Assembly (NCBI GenBank): GCA_944323505.1
Contig: CALUST010000007.1
Span: forward strand, 1 to 64,000
Direction of reading: 5' to 3'
DNA: 64,000 nt
From: an uncultured Bacteroidales bacterium
GTDB lineage: Bacteria > Bacteroidota > Bacteroidia > Bacteroidales > UBA932
The translations under genes were made by a program, and so were the position numbers. Each line of letters starts with the position of its first letter. Position 1 is the first letter of the stretch. The notes under the pieces were generated by a model. The model searched no databases and was not told where the DNA came from. It was given only the letters and a program-made list of their open reading frames with translations. Positions 19,008 through 27,959 of this stretch are shown here, one piece after another.

Positions 19008-19169
19008 TTATTCCTCCGGTTTGAAATCCTCTTTCCCTACACCGCAGAGAGGGCATACCCAGTCTGCAGGAAGGTCTTCAAATGCTGTCCCCGGAGCGAT
19101 TCCGCTGTCTTCATCACCTACTGCCGGATCATATACGTATCCGCAGATTACACAAACATATTTTTTCAT
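19008..19169 (-). CDS. rubredoxin
   Basis: A 53-residue protein starting at ATG 19169 ([19 protein letters not shown]). It has both rubredoxin knuckles, CVICGY (Cys6, Cys9) and CPLCGV (Cys39, Cys42), the expected length, and the conserved acidic middle and ADWVCPLCG segment. It binds one iron with four cysteines and carries single electrons in the cytoplasm, often to rubrerythrin or other oxygen-stress reductases in anaerobes. It lies upstream of the sulfatase on the same strand with a 110-base gap, so co-transcription is possible but not evident. Divergent from the TonB receptor. Confidence 0.95.
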   Translation of the reverse strand: MKKYVCVICGYVYDPAVGDEDSGIAPGTAFEDLPADWVCPLCGVGKEDFKPEE

Positions 19170-19248
19170 TTCCTGAGATTTTATTGATGGCTGTAAAGGT
19201 ATGTAAAAAAATCCGGCATTTCAAACCGCCATCCCTATTTTTGGTGAT

Positions 19249-19278
19249 TTTGCCGATAGGCGGAAAACACTATCTTTG
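19249..19278 (+). promoter_or_regulatory. promoter for the TonB-dependent receptor
   Basis: TTTG at 19249-19252, an 18-base spacer and TATCTTTG at 19271-19278; the ATG at 19308 is 29 bases downstream. Confidence 0.65.
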
Positions 19279-19307
19279 CACAGTTTTTTACCATTTCAGA
19301 ATAAATC

Positions 19308-21629
19308 ATGCCCGGAATGAACATTCTTTTCCTGATGACCACGCTGTCGGTCACTGTCCCCGAAGCGGAAAGGCCGGCAGAGGTGACGGACACCCTGACC
19401 TCGGTCACAGTGGTCTCTGACTTCAAACAGTCTGTCCCCTTGGAAAGACTGGCATCGCCTGTCTCGACAGTACTTATGGATGATATTGAAGATATGGGTA
19501 TCTCAGGTCCGAAGGATCTGTCATTTGTCGTCCCCAATCTGCATATTCCCGATTACGGCTCATCCATGACCTCCACAGTCTATCTGAGAGGCTTCGGATC
19601 CAGGATGGACAATCCCGTGATGGGGCTGTATGTTGACGGCATACCTGTGCTGAACAAGAACAGTTATGACCTGGATATGCTTGACATCAGGAGGCTGGAC
19701 CTTCTCCGGGGACCGCAGGGAACGCTGTACGGCCGCAACTCCATGTGCGGTGTCCTGTCTGTGAGTACGCTGTCCCCGATGTCATGGCAGGGTGTCAAGG
19801 CACGGGTGGAGTACGGCTCGGCGAATACCGTGTCCGCAGGAGTCTCCGCCTACGGCAAGTCGAAAGGCGGTTTTGCAGCAGGCGGCATGATACATTACCG
19901 GCATACTGACGGATTCTACGACAACACTTATACGGGGGAGAAATGCGACCCCTCCGATGCCCTGTCTTTCCGGCTCAGGCTCGGCAAGGAACTCGTCCCG
20001 GGACTCTTTTTTGAGAATATACTTTCTGCATCGGCTGTTGACCAGGGAGGGTGGCCGTATATGCATTATTCGGAAGGTGTCCTTTATCCGGTATCTTATA
20101 ATGATCCGTCGCGATACAGGCGGCTGAATGTGACAGACGGGTTGATTTTCAAATATTTTGCCGATGATTTCAGCCTTTTCTCGACCACCGGATGGCAGTT
20201 TCTTGCCGATGACATGCAGCTTGACCAGGATTTCACCCCGGCGTCAATGTTCACCATCAACCAGAGGCAGAAGGAGCATTCAGTCACCCAGGAATTCATC
20301 CTGAAGCCGGGGGAGAAGTGGCATACTTCCTGGTGGAACTGGCAGACAGGGGTCTCGGGATTCTTCCGCCACAATGACATGTCTGCCCCTGTGACTTTCC
20401 TGCCGGACGGCATCAGGACCTTGATTGAGGACAACGTCAATTCAGTATTCGATAATCCTGCCATACCGTTCAATATGCAGTTCGACATCCTGGATGACAG
20501 GTTTGACATCGAAAGTGATTTCACCATAAGGTCTTGGAATGCAGCCATATACCATGAGTCGTGGTTCACTGTGGGAAAATGGCTTCTTACGGCAGGGATA
20601 AGGCTTGACTATGAGGGCAACAGCATGGACTATGACAGCCGTGCATCTGTCCGCTATTCACTCTCACCGTTCATCAAAGACCGCCCGTACTCAATCGGAT
20701 ATGCCGGGACAGTCTCTGACGGATGTCTTGAATTCATCCCCAAACTGTCGGTCCTGTATGATTTCGGAGACCTCGGAGGTATTGGAGGGCTGCGTCTGTA
20801 TGCCGTCGCCTCAAAAGGCTACCGGGCCGGGGGCTTCAACACCCAGATATTCTCCGACATACTTCAGAACATGATGACATCGGGGATGATGGCAGATGCC
20901 ATGGGCGCGGTGATGTCGCAGTCGGCAGGCAGGACAGGGACATCCTCTGACGCCCCGGCCGTGACGGCGGAGAGTACTGTGTACCGTCCCGAAAGGAGTT
21001 TCAATTATGAAGCAGGAGGCAATTTCGACCTCTCGTTCGGCCGGCAGGGTAGGGAGCACGTTCTCAACGGCTCTTTCTCGGTGTTCTATATAGATTGCCG
21101 CGACCAGCAGATGACTTATTTCCCTCCCGGGCAAGGGACAGGCAGGATGATGGCCAATATCGGCCGCTCAAGGAGTGTAGGGGCTGAGGCTTCCTTGAAT
21201 TATTCATGGCGGGGACTCAGGGCTGCGGCATCCTACGGATATTCCGATGCGAGGTTCGTCGAGTATGACGACGGGACTGCGGACTGGAGCGGGAACAGGA
21301 TCCCGTATTCCCCGTCATCCACCCTGTTCGTGAGGGCGGGCTATGTCTTCGGTCTCCCTTCCGATGTCTTCAGGTCATTGTCCCTGTCGGCGGATGTCTC
21401 CGGCACCGGACGTACATGGTGGAACGAGGCGAATACCCTCTTCCAGCCGTCATACGTGGTGGCGGGGGCTGATATTTCATTGGAGATGAAGATGTTCACC
21501 CTGGCATTCAGGGCAGACAACATTACGGACGAGAAATATAATGTGTTCTATTTCCGTTCGGTGGGCAACGATTTCTTCCAGGCTGCCAAGCCGTTCAGAT
21601 GGACTGTCTCTCTGAGATTTGAACTTTGA
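19308..21629 (+). CDS. TonB-dependent outer-membrane receptor
   Basis: A 773-residue protein starting at ATG 19308 (19317 is also possible), with a short signal-like N-terminus. There is no carboxypeptidase-regulatory domain, unlike SusC-type transporters. A plausible TonB box region (TDTLTSVTVVSDF) leads to a plug domain with STVYLRGFGSRMDNPVMGLYVDGIP and LLRGPQGTLYGRNSM, a strong match to the siderophore/vitamin-type receptors. The barrel ends FRWTVSLRFEL, as expected. No SusD-like lipoprotein follows. It imports a scarce ligand using TonB; the ligand is unknown. The barrel has a Gly/Met-rich loop (MMTSGMMADAMGAVMSQS) near residue 525. Confidence 0.92.
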   Translation: MPGMNILFLMTTLSVTVPEAERPAEVTDTLTSVTVVSDFKQSVPLERLASPVSTVLMDDIEDMGISGPKDLSFVVPNLHIPDYGSSMTSTVYLRGFGSRMDNPVMGLYVDGIPVLNKNSYDLDMLDIRRLDLLRGPQGTLYGRNSMCGVLSVSTLSPMSWQGVKARVEYGSANTVSAGVSAYGKSKGGFAAGGMIHYRHTDGFYDNTYTGEKCDPSDALSFRLRLGKELVPGLFFENILSASAVDQGGWPYMHYSEGVLYPVSYNDPSRYRRLNVTDGLIFKYFADDFSLFSTTGWQFLADDMQLDQDFTPASMFTINQRQKEHSVTQEFILKPGEKWHTSWWNWQTGVSGFFRHNDMSAPVTFLPDGIRTLIEDNVNSVFDNPAIPFNMQFDILDDRFDIESDFTIRSWNAAIYHESWFTVGKWLLTAGIRLDYEGNSMDYDSRASVRYSLSPFIKDRPYSIGYAGTVSDGCLEFIPKLSVLYDFGDLGGIGGLRLYAVASKGYRAGGFNTQIFSDILQNMMTSGMMADAMGAVMSQSAGRTGTSSDAPAVTAESTVYRPERSFNYEAGGNFDLSFGRQGREHVLNGSFSVFYIDCRDQQMTYFPPGQGTGRMMANIGRSRSVGAEASLNYSWRGLRAAASYGYSDARFVEYDDGTADWSGNRIPYSPSSTLFVRAGYVFGLPSDVFRSLSLSADVSGTGRTWWNEANTLFQPSYVVAGADISLEMKMFTLAFRADNITDEKYNVFYFRSVGNDFFQAAKPFRWTVSLRFEL

Positions 21630-21706
21630 TTTTGTCATTTCTTCAAAGGAAATAGATGATAATTAATGAATAGGAACGTGGCAATCGGAAAAATTTCATC
21701 GGATGA

Positions 21707-21737
21707 TTTGGAATCTTGTTTTAAATCATTACCTTTG
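21707..21737 (+). promoter_or_regulatory. consensus promoter of an orphan transcript
   Basis: TTTG at 21707-21710, exactly 19 bases, then TACCTTTG at 21730-21737. No open frame follows; a GC-rich hairpin lies about 50 bases downstream, so it seems to drive a short RNA. Confidence 0.75.
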
Positions 21738-21743
21738 TCTGAG

Positions 21744-21826
21744 ACATAAGAAAATTTTTTCGTGTCTATTTGTTAAGTTCGTTTTATATGAGCCGGTCCT
21801 TGGGGAAGGGACCGGCTCTCATTTTG
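21744..21826 (+). ncRNA. candidate small RNA or leader RNA
   Basis: The start is placed about seven bases after the -7 box. The RNA would contain a weak 5' stem (AGACA 21742-21746 with TGTCT 21763-21767), an A/T-rich single-stranded middle, and a strong 10-bp stem GAGCCGGTCC (21790-21799) with GGACCGGCTC (21809-21818), followed by TCATTTT. No ribosome-binding site and ORF are visible. It lies between the TonB receptor and the sugar permease-kinase operon. It could be a stand-alone sRNA or the attenuated leader of that operon; sequence alone does not decide. Confidence 0.5.
21790..21826 (+). terminator. GC-rich hairpin with short T-run
   Basis: A perfect 10-bp stem GAGCCGGTCC/GGACCGGCTC with a 9-base loop, followed by TCATTTT. 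The T-run is short, so termination may be incomplete. Confidence 0.65.
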
Positions 21827-21931
21827 TCATGAGTCGAAAATGAAATAAATTGTGCGGGACAAGAAAAAAATTGTAACTTTACACGATTTTAGTTCAAGAC
21901 CATAATAATTATTAACATAAAATTGAAAACA

Positions 21932-23224
21932 ATGAAAAAGAACGGCAATCTGGTAGCGATAATTACCATGATTTTCCTTTTCGGAATGATTTCCTTTGTG
22001 ACAAATCTTGCGGCTCCGATCGGAGTCATCTGGAAACAGCAGCCTGGAATCGACGGCTCCAATGCCCTCGGGATGATGGGAAATATGATGAACTTCCTTG
22101 CATATCTGTTCATGGGCATCCCTGCTGGCAAGCTCATTACAAAAGTAGGCTATAAGAAGACGGCGCTCTATGCCATCGCCATCGGGTTCTTCGGCGTGCT
22201 CATCCAGTTCCTCTCAGGAATAGTCGGTGTCGGCTCAACAGTTGCAGGTCTTCCTCTGAACTGGTTCATTTATCTTGCCGGAGCATTTGTCGCAGGTTTC
22301 TCTGTATGTATTCTCAATACTGTGGTGAACCCTATGCTCAACCTTCTTGGTGACGGCGGTAAGAAAGGCAACCAGCTTGTGCAGGTGGGCGCGACATTCA
22401 ACTCTCTGATGGGTACGGTTACACCGATGCTGGTGGGTGCCCTCATCGGCTCGGTGACAAAAGAGACTGTCATTACTGATGTCAATCCGGTGATGTACAT
22501 CGCAATGGGCGTATTCCTTCTCGCTTTCGTCATCCTGTCGTTCATCCCTATCGAGGATCCGCAGTCTGCATCTCAGGGACAGTCTTCAAGCCCTTGGAAA
22601 TACAGGCATTTCGTATTCGGCGTGATAGCGATTTTCCTCTATGTCGGAGTGGAGGTAGGTATCCCTGGTACCCTCAATTTCTACCTTTCTGACGAATCCG
22701 GAAACGGTGCAGGCCTTGATCCTAAGACGGCAGCCACAATCGCAGGCTTTGTCGCCGGGACATACTGGTTCCTCATGCTTGTAGGCCGTTTCGTGTCAAG
22801 TTTCATCAGCGGGGTGATATCAAGCCGTACACAGTTGACTTGCGTTTCTGCCGTGGCTACCGGACTCATTCTGGCGGCAATGTTCGTCCCGTCCGATCTG
22901 ACCACATTGATGCCGGTGTTCACAGGTTCAGGCTTTGAGATGCAGACAGTTCCGCTTTCTGCTCTGCTGCTTGTCCTTTGCGGACTCTGTACTTCGGTCA
23001 TGTGGGGGGCAATCTTCAACCTCGCAGTCGAAGGCCTCGGTTCCGCCACTGTCCCTGCATCAGGTGCATTCATGATGATGGTTGTGGGCGGAGGCGTCCT
23101 TCCGCTTGTACAGAATGCCATTGCCGATGCGGCCGGATATATGATAAGCTACTGGGTGGTAGTGGCCGCTGTCCTGTATATCCTTTGGTATGCAGTGCTC
23201 GGCTCGAAGGTAAGGAAAGCATAA
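21932..23224 (+). CDS. FHS-type MFS sugar permease
   Basis: ATG 21932 is chosen over a TTG three codons upstream. The 430-residue inner-membrane protein has about 12 hydrophobic segments and the look of the fucose/glucose/galactose:H+ symporter branch of the major facilitator superfamily: FLAYLFMGIPAGKLITKVGYKK in the first cytoplasmic loop and VVNPMLNLLGDGGKKGNQL mid-protein. It probably imports a monosaccharide by proton symport. A ROK sugar kinase follows after 18 bases, and a paralogous permease lies beyond the kinase. A degenerate -7 box (TAACTTTA, 21874-21881) lies 50 bases upstream. Confidence 0.88.
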   Translation: MKKNGNLVAIITMIFLFGMISFVTNLAAPIGVIWKQQPGIDGSNALGMMGNMMNFLAYLFMGIPAGKLITKVGYKKTALYAIAIGFFGVLIQFLSGIVGVGSTVAGLPLNWFIYLAGAFVAGFSVCILNTVVNPMLNLLGDGGKKGNQLVQVGATFNSLMGTVTPMLVGALIGSVTKETVITDVNPVMYIAMGVFLLAFVILSFIPIEDPQSASQGQSSSPWKYRHFVFGVIAIFLYVGVEVGIPGTLNFYLSDESGNGAGLDPKTAATIAGFVAGTYWFLMLVGRFVSSFISGVISSRTQLTCVSAVATGLILAAMFVPSDLTTLMPVFTGSGFEMQTVPLSALLLVLCGLCTSVMWGAIFNLAVEGLGSATVPASGAFMMMVVGGGVLPLVQNAIADAAGYMISYWVVVAAVLYILWYAVLGSKVRKA

Positions 23225-23242
23225 ACAATTAAACTTGATATC

Positions 23243-24211
23243 ATGGAAACTTTGGAGAAACCGTATGTTGTCGGGATTGACGTCGGAGGCCAGACCACCA
23301 AGATGGGTATTGTCGATACCAGAGGGCAGGTGCTGTCCCAGACAGTCATCAGGACCGACACTTACGATGATGTGAACCTTTATATTGATGAAGTCGCCGC
23401 CGCTCTTGAGAAGATCATCAAGGAGTCGGAGTCGGAGGGCAAGATCAGAGGCATAGGCGTAGGCGCCCCTAACGGCAACTACTATACCGGGACCATCGAG
23501 AATGCGGTGAACCTCGTCTGGGGCGGAACCAAGTCTATCCCGTTTGCCGAACTCCTCTCCAGGAAGACAGGCGGGCTGAAAGTCGCCCTGACCAATGATG
23601 CCAATGCTGCGGCAGTGGGGGAAATGACTTACGGCGCAGCCAGGGGTATGAAGAACTTCATAATGATAACCCTCGGGACAGGTGTAGGAAGCGGCATCGT
23701 CATCAACGGCGAGGTCGTCTACGGACATGACGGATTTGCCGGTGAGTTGGGGCATACCTGCGCAGTAAGACACAACGGCAGGGTCTGCAATTGCGGCAAG
23801 ACCGGATGTCTTGAGACATATTGCTCAGCCACAGGTGTCGCACGCACGGCAAGGGAATGGCTGGACTTGTCCGATGAGCCGTCGGTGCTCCGCAGCCTTG
23901 ACAACATCTGCTCAAAAGACGTATATGAGGCCGCCAAGGACGGGGACAAGTTGGCATTGAAGATATTCGAGTTCACAGGGAAGATTCTCGGGGAATCCTT
24001 CGCCGATTTTGTGGCTTTCAGTGCACCTGAGTCCATAGTGCTTTTCGGAGGTCTTGCAAGGGCCAAGGAATACCTGTATAATCCTATAATGGATGCCATG
24101 AACGCCAATCTCCTTCCTTTGTGGAAGAACAAGATAAAGATAGTGTTCTCCCAGTTGAAGGAGTCGGATGCCGCTATACTCGGAGCATCGGCCCTGGCTT
24201 GGGAACTGTAG
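23243..24211 (+). CDS. ROK-family sugar kinase (glucokinase-like)
   Basis: A 322-residue cytoplasmic protein. The ATP-binding GIDVGGQTTK (11-20), the sugar-binding LTNDANAAAVGE, the glycine loop LGTGVGSGIV and the ROK signature with zinc site CNCGKTGCLE are all present. There is no N-terminal helix-turn-helix, so it is a kinase rather than a NagC/Mlc-type repressor. It most likely phosphorylates glucose or a related hexose brought in by the adjacent permease. The permease lies 18 bases upstream, and a strong terminator follows. Confidence 0.92.
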   Translation: METLEKPYVVGIDVGGQTTKMGIVDTRGQVLSQTVIRTDTYDDVNLYIDEVAAALEKIIKESESEGKIRGIGVGAPNGNYYTGTIENAVNLVWGGTKSIPFAELLSRKTGGLKVALTNDANAAAVGEMTYGAARGMKNFIMITLGTGVGSGIVINGEVVYGHDGFAGELGHTCAVRHNGRVCNCGKTGCLETYCSATGVARTAREWLDLSDEPSVLRSLDNICSKDVYEAAKDGDKLALKIFEFTGKILGESFADFVAFSAPESIVLFGGLARAKEYLYNPIMDAMNANLLPLWKNKIKIVFSQLKESDAAILGASALAWEL

Positions 24212-24237
24212 ACCGTCAGGTCTCTTGATACATATAT

Positions 24238-24296
24238 GGCGACTGGAAAGGTGAGACGTGTAACACGAAAATACCCTTTTCAGTCGCCTCTTTTTT
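24238..24296 (+). terminator. Rho-independent terminator after the ROK kinase
   Basis: GGCGACTGGAAAGG (24238-24251) pairs with CCCTTTTCAGTCGCC (24274-24288), a 13-14 bp stem with one bulge, followed by TCTTTTTT. Confidence 0.85.
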
Positions 24297-24370
24297 GCTG
24301 GGTAATTGAAAAAATTATATATTTATACAATTTTTCCCGGAAATCATGATGTGTAACTAAACCATATACG

Positions 24371-25624
24371 ATGACAAAAAGAAACTATATTCCGGCGATA
24401 GCCATCATGTTCGCGTTGTTTTTCATGATTGCTTTCATAACGGGCCTTCACAATCCTCTCGGAGGAATTGTCAAATTCCAGTTCGGATTCTCCAATACGG
24501 TGTCACAGCTCGGCAACCTGCTCAACTTCTTGGCATACGCGTGTATGGGTCTGCCTGCCGGATATATCCTGAAAAAGTACGGCTATAAGATTTCGTCCCT
24601 CCTTGCGGTCGTGGTGGGCATAACGGGAGTAGGAATATTCTGGCTCTCGGGTTTTCTGGAGAGTTTCGGGCTGTATCTGCTTGGAGCATTTGTCTCGGGT
24701 TTTGCGGCCTGTATGCTCAACGCAGTGGTCAATCCTATGCTCAACTTCATAGGACGCGGAGGCAAGAAAGGTAACCAGCTCATCCAGTACGGGAATTCAC
24801 TCAACTCCCTGGCGGCTACCTTCATCCCGTTCTTTATCGGCTGGCTGACAGGCCAGCATACCAGTCATTCGATTTCTGACGCCAATCCGGCATTCTTCAT
24901 CGCCATTGGGGTATTTGTCATCGCTTTTGTCGTCATACTTTTCTCCCATATCCCTGAGCCGGCATTTGACGAGTCCTCAATTAAGGTTGAACGTCCTCGT
25001 AAGGATGTCTATACGTGTTTCTCGTTCAGGCATTTTGTGCTTGGGGCTGTGGCCATATTCGTATATATGGGTGTGGAGATAGGGATAGCGAATACCACAT
25101 ATCTGTATCTCACGCATGAGATCGGGCTGCATTTCGCCAAGGCCGGGGTGATAATCAGCCTATACTGGTTCTTCATGTTCCTCGGCCGTCTTGTCGGAGG
25201 TTATCTCGGCTCCAGATTCGCCAGTCATGACATGCTCTCGTTCGCCACTTTCGGGGCGATGGTGCTCGTGGTGATGGCCATTTTCACACCTTCCGACCTG
25301 GTTGTCTCTTTCGGGGAGAGGATATTCACTGACATTCCTATCAATGCAGTCTTCCTCATCCTTACAGGGTTCTTCACTTCGGTGATGTGGGGTAACATCT
25401 TCAACATGTCAGTCGAGGGGCTCGGGAAATATACCCCGTCAGCGACCGGGTTCTTCATGTTCATGGTCTGCGGAGGCGGCATAATGCCTACAATCCAGAA
25501 CGCCATGGCTGACCTAATGGGCTATATCCCTTCGTTCTGGTTCATCCTTCTCTGCCTGGCCTATCTGCTTTACTACGCCTCTGCAGGATATAAGAATGTC
25601 AACAGGAGGATTCCTGTGCAGTAG
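24371..25624 (+). CDS. second FHS-type MFS sugar permease
   Basis: A 417-residue paralogue of the permease at 21932: shared features include FLAYACMGLPAGYILKKYGYK, VVNPMLNFIGRGGKKGNQL and the closing TSVMWGNIFNMSVEGLG. About 12 membrane segments are visible. It is separated from the ROK kinase by a strong terminator, so it is probably transcribed on its own, possibly from a weak TATATTTA box near 24316. Two related permeases around one kinase suggest two sugar ligands or two affinities for one sugar. Convergent with the MATE gene at 25654. Confidence 0.88.
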   Translation: MTKRNYIPAIAIMFALFFMIAFITGLHNPLGGIVKFQFGFSNTVSQLGNLLNFLAYACMGLPAGYILKKYGYKISSLLAVVVGITGVGIFWLSGFLESFGLYLLGAFVSGFAACMLNAVVNPMLNFIGRGGKKGNQLIQYGNSLNSLAATFIPFFIGWLTGQHTSHSISDANPAFFIAIGVFVIAFVVILFSHIPEPAFDESSIKVERPRKDVYTCFSFRHFVLGAVAIFVYMGVEIGIANTTYLYLTHEIGLHFAKAGVIISLYWFFMFLGRLVGGYLGSRFASHDMLSFATFGAMVLVVMAIFTPSDLVVSFGERIFTDIPINAVFLILTGFFTSVMWGNIFNMSVEGLGKYTPSATGFFMFMVCGGGIMPTIQNAMADLMGYIPSFWFILLCLAYLLYYASAGYKNVNRRIPVQ

Positions 25625-25653
25625 CGATTATCCCTGACTTTTCCTCTGCGGAA

Positions 25654-26994
25654 TCAGATTCTTGTGCCCTTCCAGCGTCCGCTGCGGAGGTAGGCTGCGC
25701 ATATCAGCAGCATCGAGAATGCGTAGACGATTTCCGCTGTCCAGCATACGGCCACATCGGGCTTGATGTACGCAATGACTGCTGTGCAGAATATCACGTA
25801 GATGACAAGGGCGGACATCTCAAGTGCGAATGCCGTCCTGGTGTTTCCTGTCCCTGATATGGCATTGAAGCATATAAGGGCAGGGCAGGTGAAGAGATAT
25901 GACGAGCACAGGACCCACAATGACGGTACGGATGACGATATGATATCGGGGATGTCTGTGTAGATGCCTATGACTGTCTTCGGGAAGATGGAGAAGAGTA
26001 TGGCCAGGGCTATTACCGGGATATAGGCAAGCTTGATGATTCTGCGTATCAGACGCAGCACGGATTCCTGGTGCCCTTCTCCGATGAGATTGCTGACGAG
26101 CGAGCTGCAGGTGGAGGCAAAGGCGGAGACGAATACCCAGATGAAGCCCGATATGCTTCTTATGACGTTGGATATGGCGAGCGACCGCTCTCCCAGATGT
26201 TCCACGAACATGAAGAATATGAACCATGTGGATACTGAGATGAAGTTCTGTATCATGGTCCATACCGAGATGGAGAGGATGTCACGGAGTTTTTTCCATT
26301 GGAATCTGATTCTCGCGTTCAGCCCGTATTTAGTGCAGTCCGTCCTGAGGGCGGTATAGACTATGAAGAATATCAGGGATACAAGTTCTGCAAGGGTGGA
26401 GCCGATGGCTGCACCGGCGATTCCGAGAGCCGGGAACCCGAGTTTCCCGAACACGAGAATCCAGTTGAACACGACATTGGACAGGACCATCACAATGGAG
26501 TTGAGCGTCAGGGTCGCAGTCTGTGTCGTCCCGATGTAGAATGCCCTGAACATCACTGTGACAAAGGCGAATATCAGCCCCAGAAGCCTCCATCTGACAT
26601 AGTCCATGGCGGCATCGGATATCTCAGGCGAGTCGATGAGCCTGTCAAGTACCCATGGGGAGAACATTTCCGACAGGGCTATCACAACTATTGCCAGGCC
26701 GATCAGGAAACAGGTCCCGTGCCAGAATATGTTGCCGGTCTCCTTGTATCTTCCTTCCCCGTTCCTCCTGGCTATGATTATCTGCGAACCTATCCCGAAC
26801 CCGAATCCGGTGACGAAAATCGCCATGCAATATACCCCCGCTATTGCCGACGCTCCGAGTTCGACTTCCCCGACCCTGCCCAGAAAAGCGGTGTCAGTCA
26901 TCCCGAGAAGCTGCTCCATGATGAGGCTTATCAGGATGGGATATGCTACTTTCCAGATATGTCTGTATGAATAATTGTCCAGTGCCCGTGTCAT
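25654..26994 (-). CDS. MATE-family exporter (second copy)
   Basis: A 446-residue membrane protein with about 12 segments. It starts like a DinF/NorM-type MATE (HIWKVAYPILISLIMEQLLGMTDTAFLGRVG) and has the second repeat near residue 237 (DILSISVWTMIQNFISVSTWF). It resembles the MATE protein at 10750 only at family level. It is the last gene of the gltX-rpiB-truB operon, 15 bases after truB. Substrate unknown. Confidence 0.9.
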   Translation of the reverse strand: MTRALDNYSYRHIWKVAYPILISLIMEQLLGMTDTAFLGRVGEVELGASAIAGVYCMAIFVTGFGFGIGSQIIIARRNGEGRYKETGNIFWHGTCFLIGLAIVVIALSEMFSPWVLDRLIDSPEISDAAMDYVRWRLLGLIFAFVTVMFRAFYIGTTQTATLTLNSIVMVLSNVVFNWILVFGKLGFPALGIAGAAIGSTLAELVSLIFFIVYTALRTDCTKYGLNARIRFQWKKLRDILSISVWTMIQNFISVSTWFIFFMFVEHLGERSLAISNVIRSISGFIWVFVSAFASTCSSLVSNLIGEGHQESVLRLIRRIIKLAYIPVIALAILFSIFPKTVIGIYTDIPDIISSSVPSLWVLCSSYLFTCPALICFNAISGTGNTRTAFALEMSALVIYVIFCTAVIAYIKPDVAVCWTAEIVYAFSMLLICAAYLRSGRWKGTRI

Positions 26995-27009
26995 ATCTAA
27001 TCTGCCATG

Positions 27010-27948
27010 TCAGTCCTGCCTGTTTCTGAAGAGGCCTGCCGCACTGTCCATGTCGAGTGCGTCGCCGACCTTGAAAATGCCGCTTCTGCTGCGCTGCAAT
27101 GAACTCAGATGTGCCCCGGAGCCGAGAGCCTCGCCAAGATCCCTTGCAAAGGCGCGGATGTATGTGCCCTTGCTGCAGACTATCCTTATGACGGCTTCCG
27201 GCAGTCCGAGTGCGGAGTTGTCCGTCACATTGATTCTCAGGCTTCTCCTGTCCTCTTCATCCCGTTCTTCTGCCGTGGAGGTCTTTGCCGTATTTCCTGC
27301 AGGTCTGAACCTGAGGAGTTCAATGTCCGAGATGGTTATTCTCGCCGTTTTCAGCACATCGGATGCAGCCGAGTCAAAGATGCCTGCGCCCTGACCGCCT
27401 GCGTCCTGCTGCCTGTAGAGTCTTCTCGCAAGTTCGTATGCCCTGACCCCGTCTACGGATTTGGCCGAGAACAGGGGGGCTACCTGCTCCTGCTCGCCCA
27501 GGAAATCCGGCAGTATCCTTATCACTGCTTCCTTAGTGATGTGACCGTGAGGAAACATCCTGTCGATTTCCTTTTCCAGGTCATACGACGGTGTCGTGGC
27601 TCCGAAAGTGATGTCGGCGATGTATTCCTTGTCATGGCTCTGCAGCTCTTCAGCCAGCCTGGTGGCCTTGCCGATGCACACGAGCAGGACACCTGTCGCC
27701 AGCGGATCCAGAGTCCCGGCATGGCCGACCTTGAGATTCTTCTTCCTGAAATGCCGGACCGCAGTGAACTTTATCTTGCGTATGACATCTGCAGAAGTCC
27801 ATCTGTAGGGCTTGTCCACAGGTATGATTATGCCATCAGGGTAGTCGTCAATGGCATCAGACAACAGGGGACAGGTCAAATCGCGGCCTGTCCTCTCCAA
27901 AAATCCCCTGTCCGCGATGAGCGGGCATGGTCTGCTCTTCTCCTGCAT
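27010..27948 (-). CDS. truB: tRNA pseudouridine-55 synthase
   Basis: The start at 27948 lies 11 bases after the rpiB stop; earlier in-frame codons would overlap rpiB. The 312-residue product has the TruB core DGIIIPVDKPYRWTSADVI and the catalytic Asp81 in VGHAGTLDPLATGVLLV, followed by KATRL and the conserved YIADITFGATTPSYD. It makes pseudouridine 55 in the T-loop of tRNAs. It carries two low-complexity inserts (near DAGGQGAGIFD and around AGNTAKTSTAEERDEEDRRS) not seen in compact homologues. The N-terminal ~35 residues before the core are also unusual, so the true start could be later. Confidence 0.94.
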   Translation of the reverse strand: MQEKSRPCPLIADRGFLERTGRDLTCPLLSDAIDDYPDGIIIPVDKPYRWTSADVIRKIKFTAVRHFRKKNLKVGHAGTLDPLATGVLLVCIGKATRLAEELQSHDKEYIADITFGATTPSYDLEKEIDRMFPHGHITKEAVIRILPDFLGEQEQVAPLFSAKSVDGVRAYELARRLYRQQDAGGQGAGIFDSAASDVLKTARITISDIELLRFRPAGNTAKTSTAEERDEEDRRSLRINVTDNSALGLPEAVIRIVCSKGTYIRAFARDLGEALGSGAHLSSLQRSRSGIFKVGDALDMDSAAGLFRNRQD

Positions 27949-27959
27949 ACGGAACTTTC

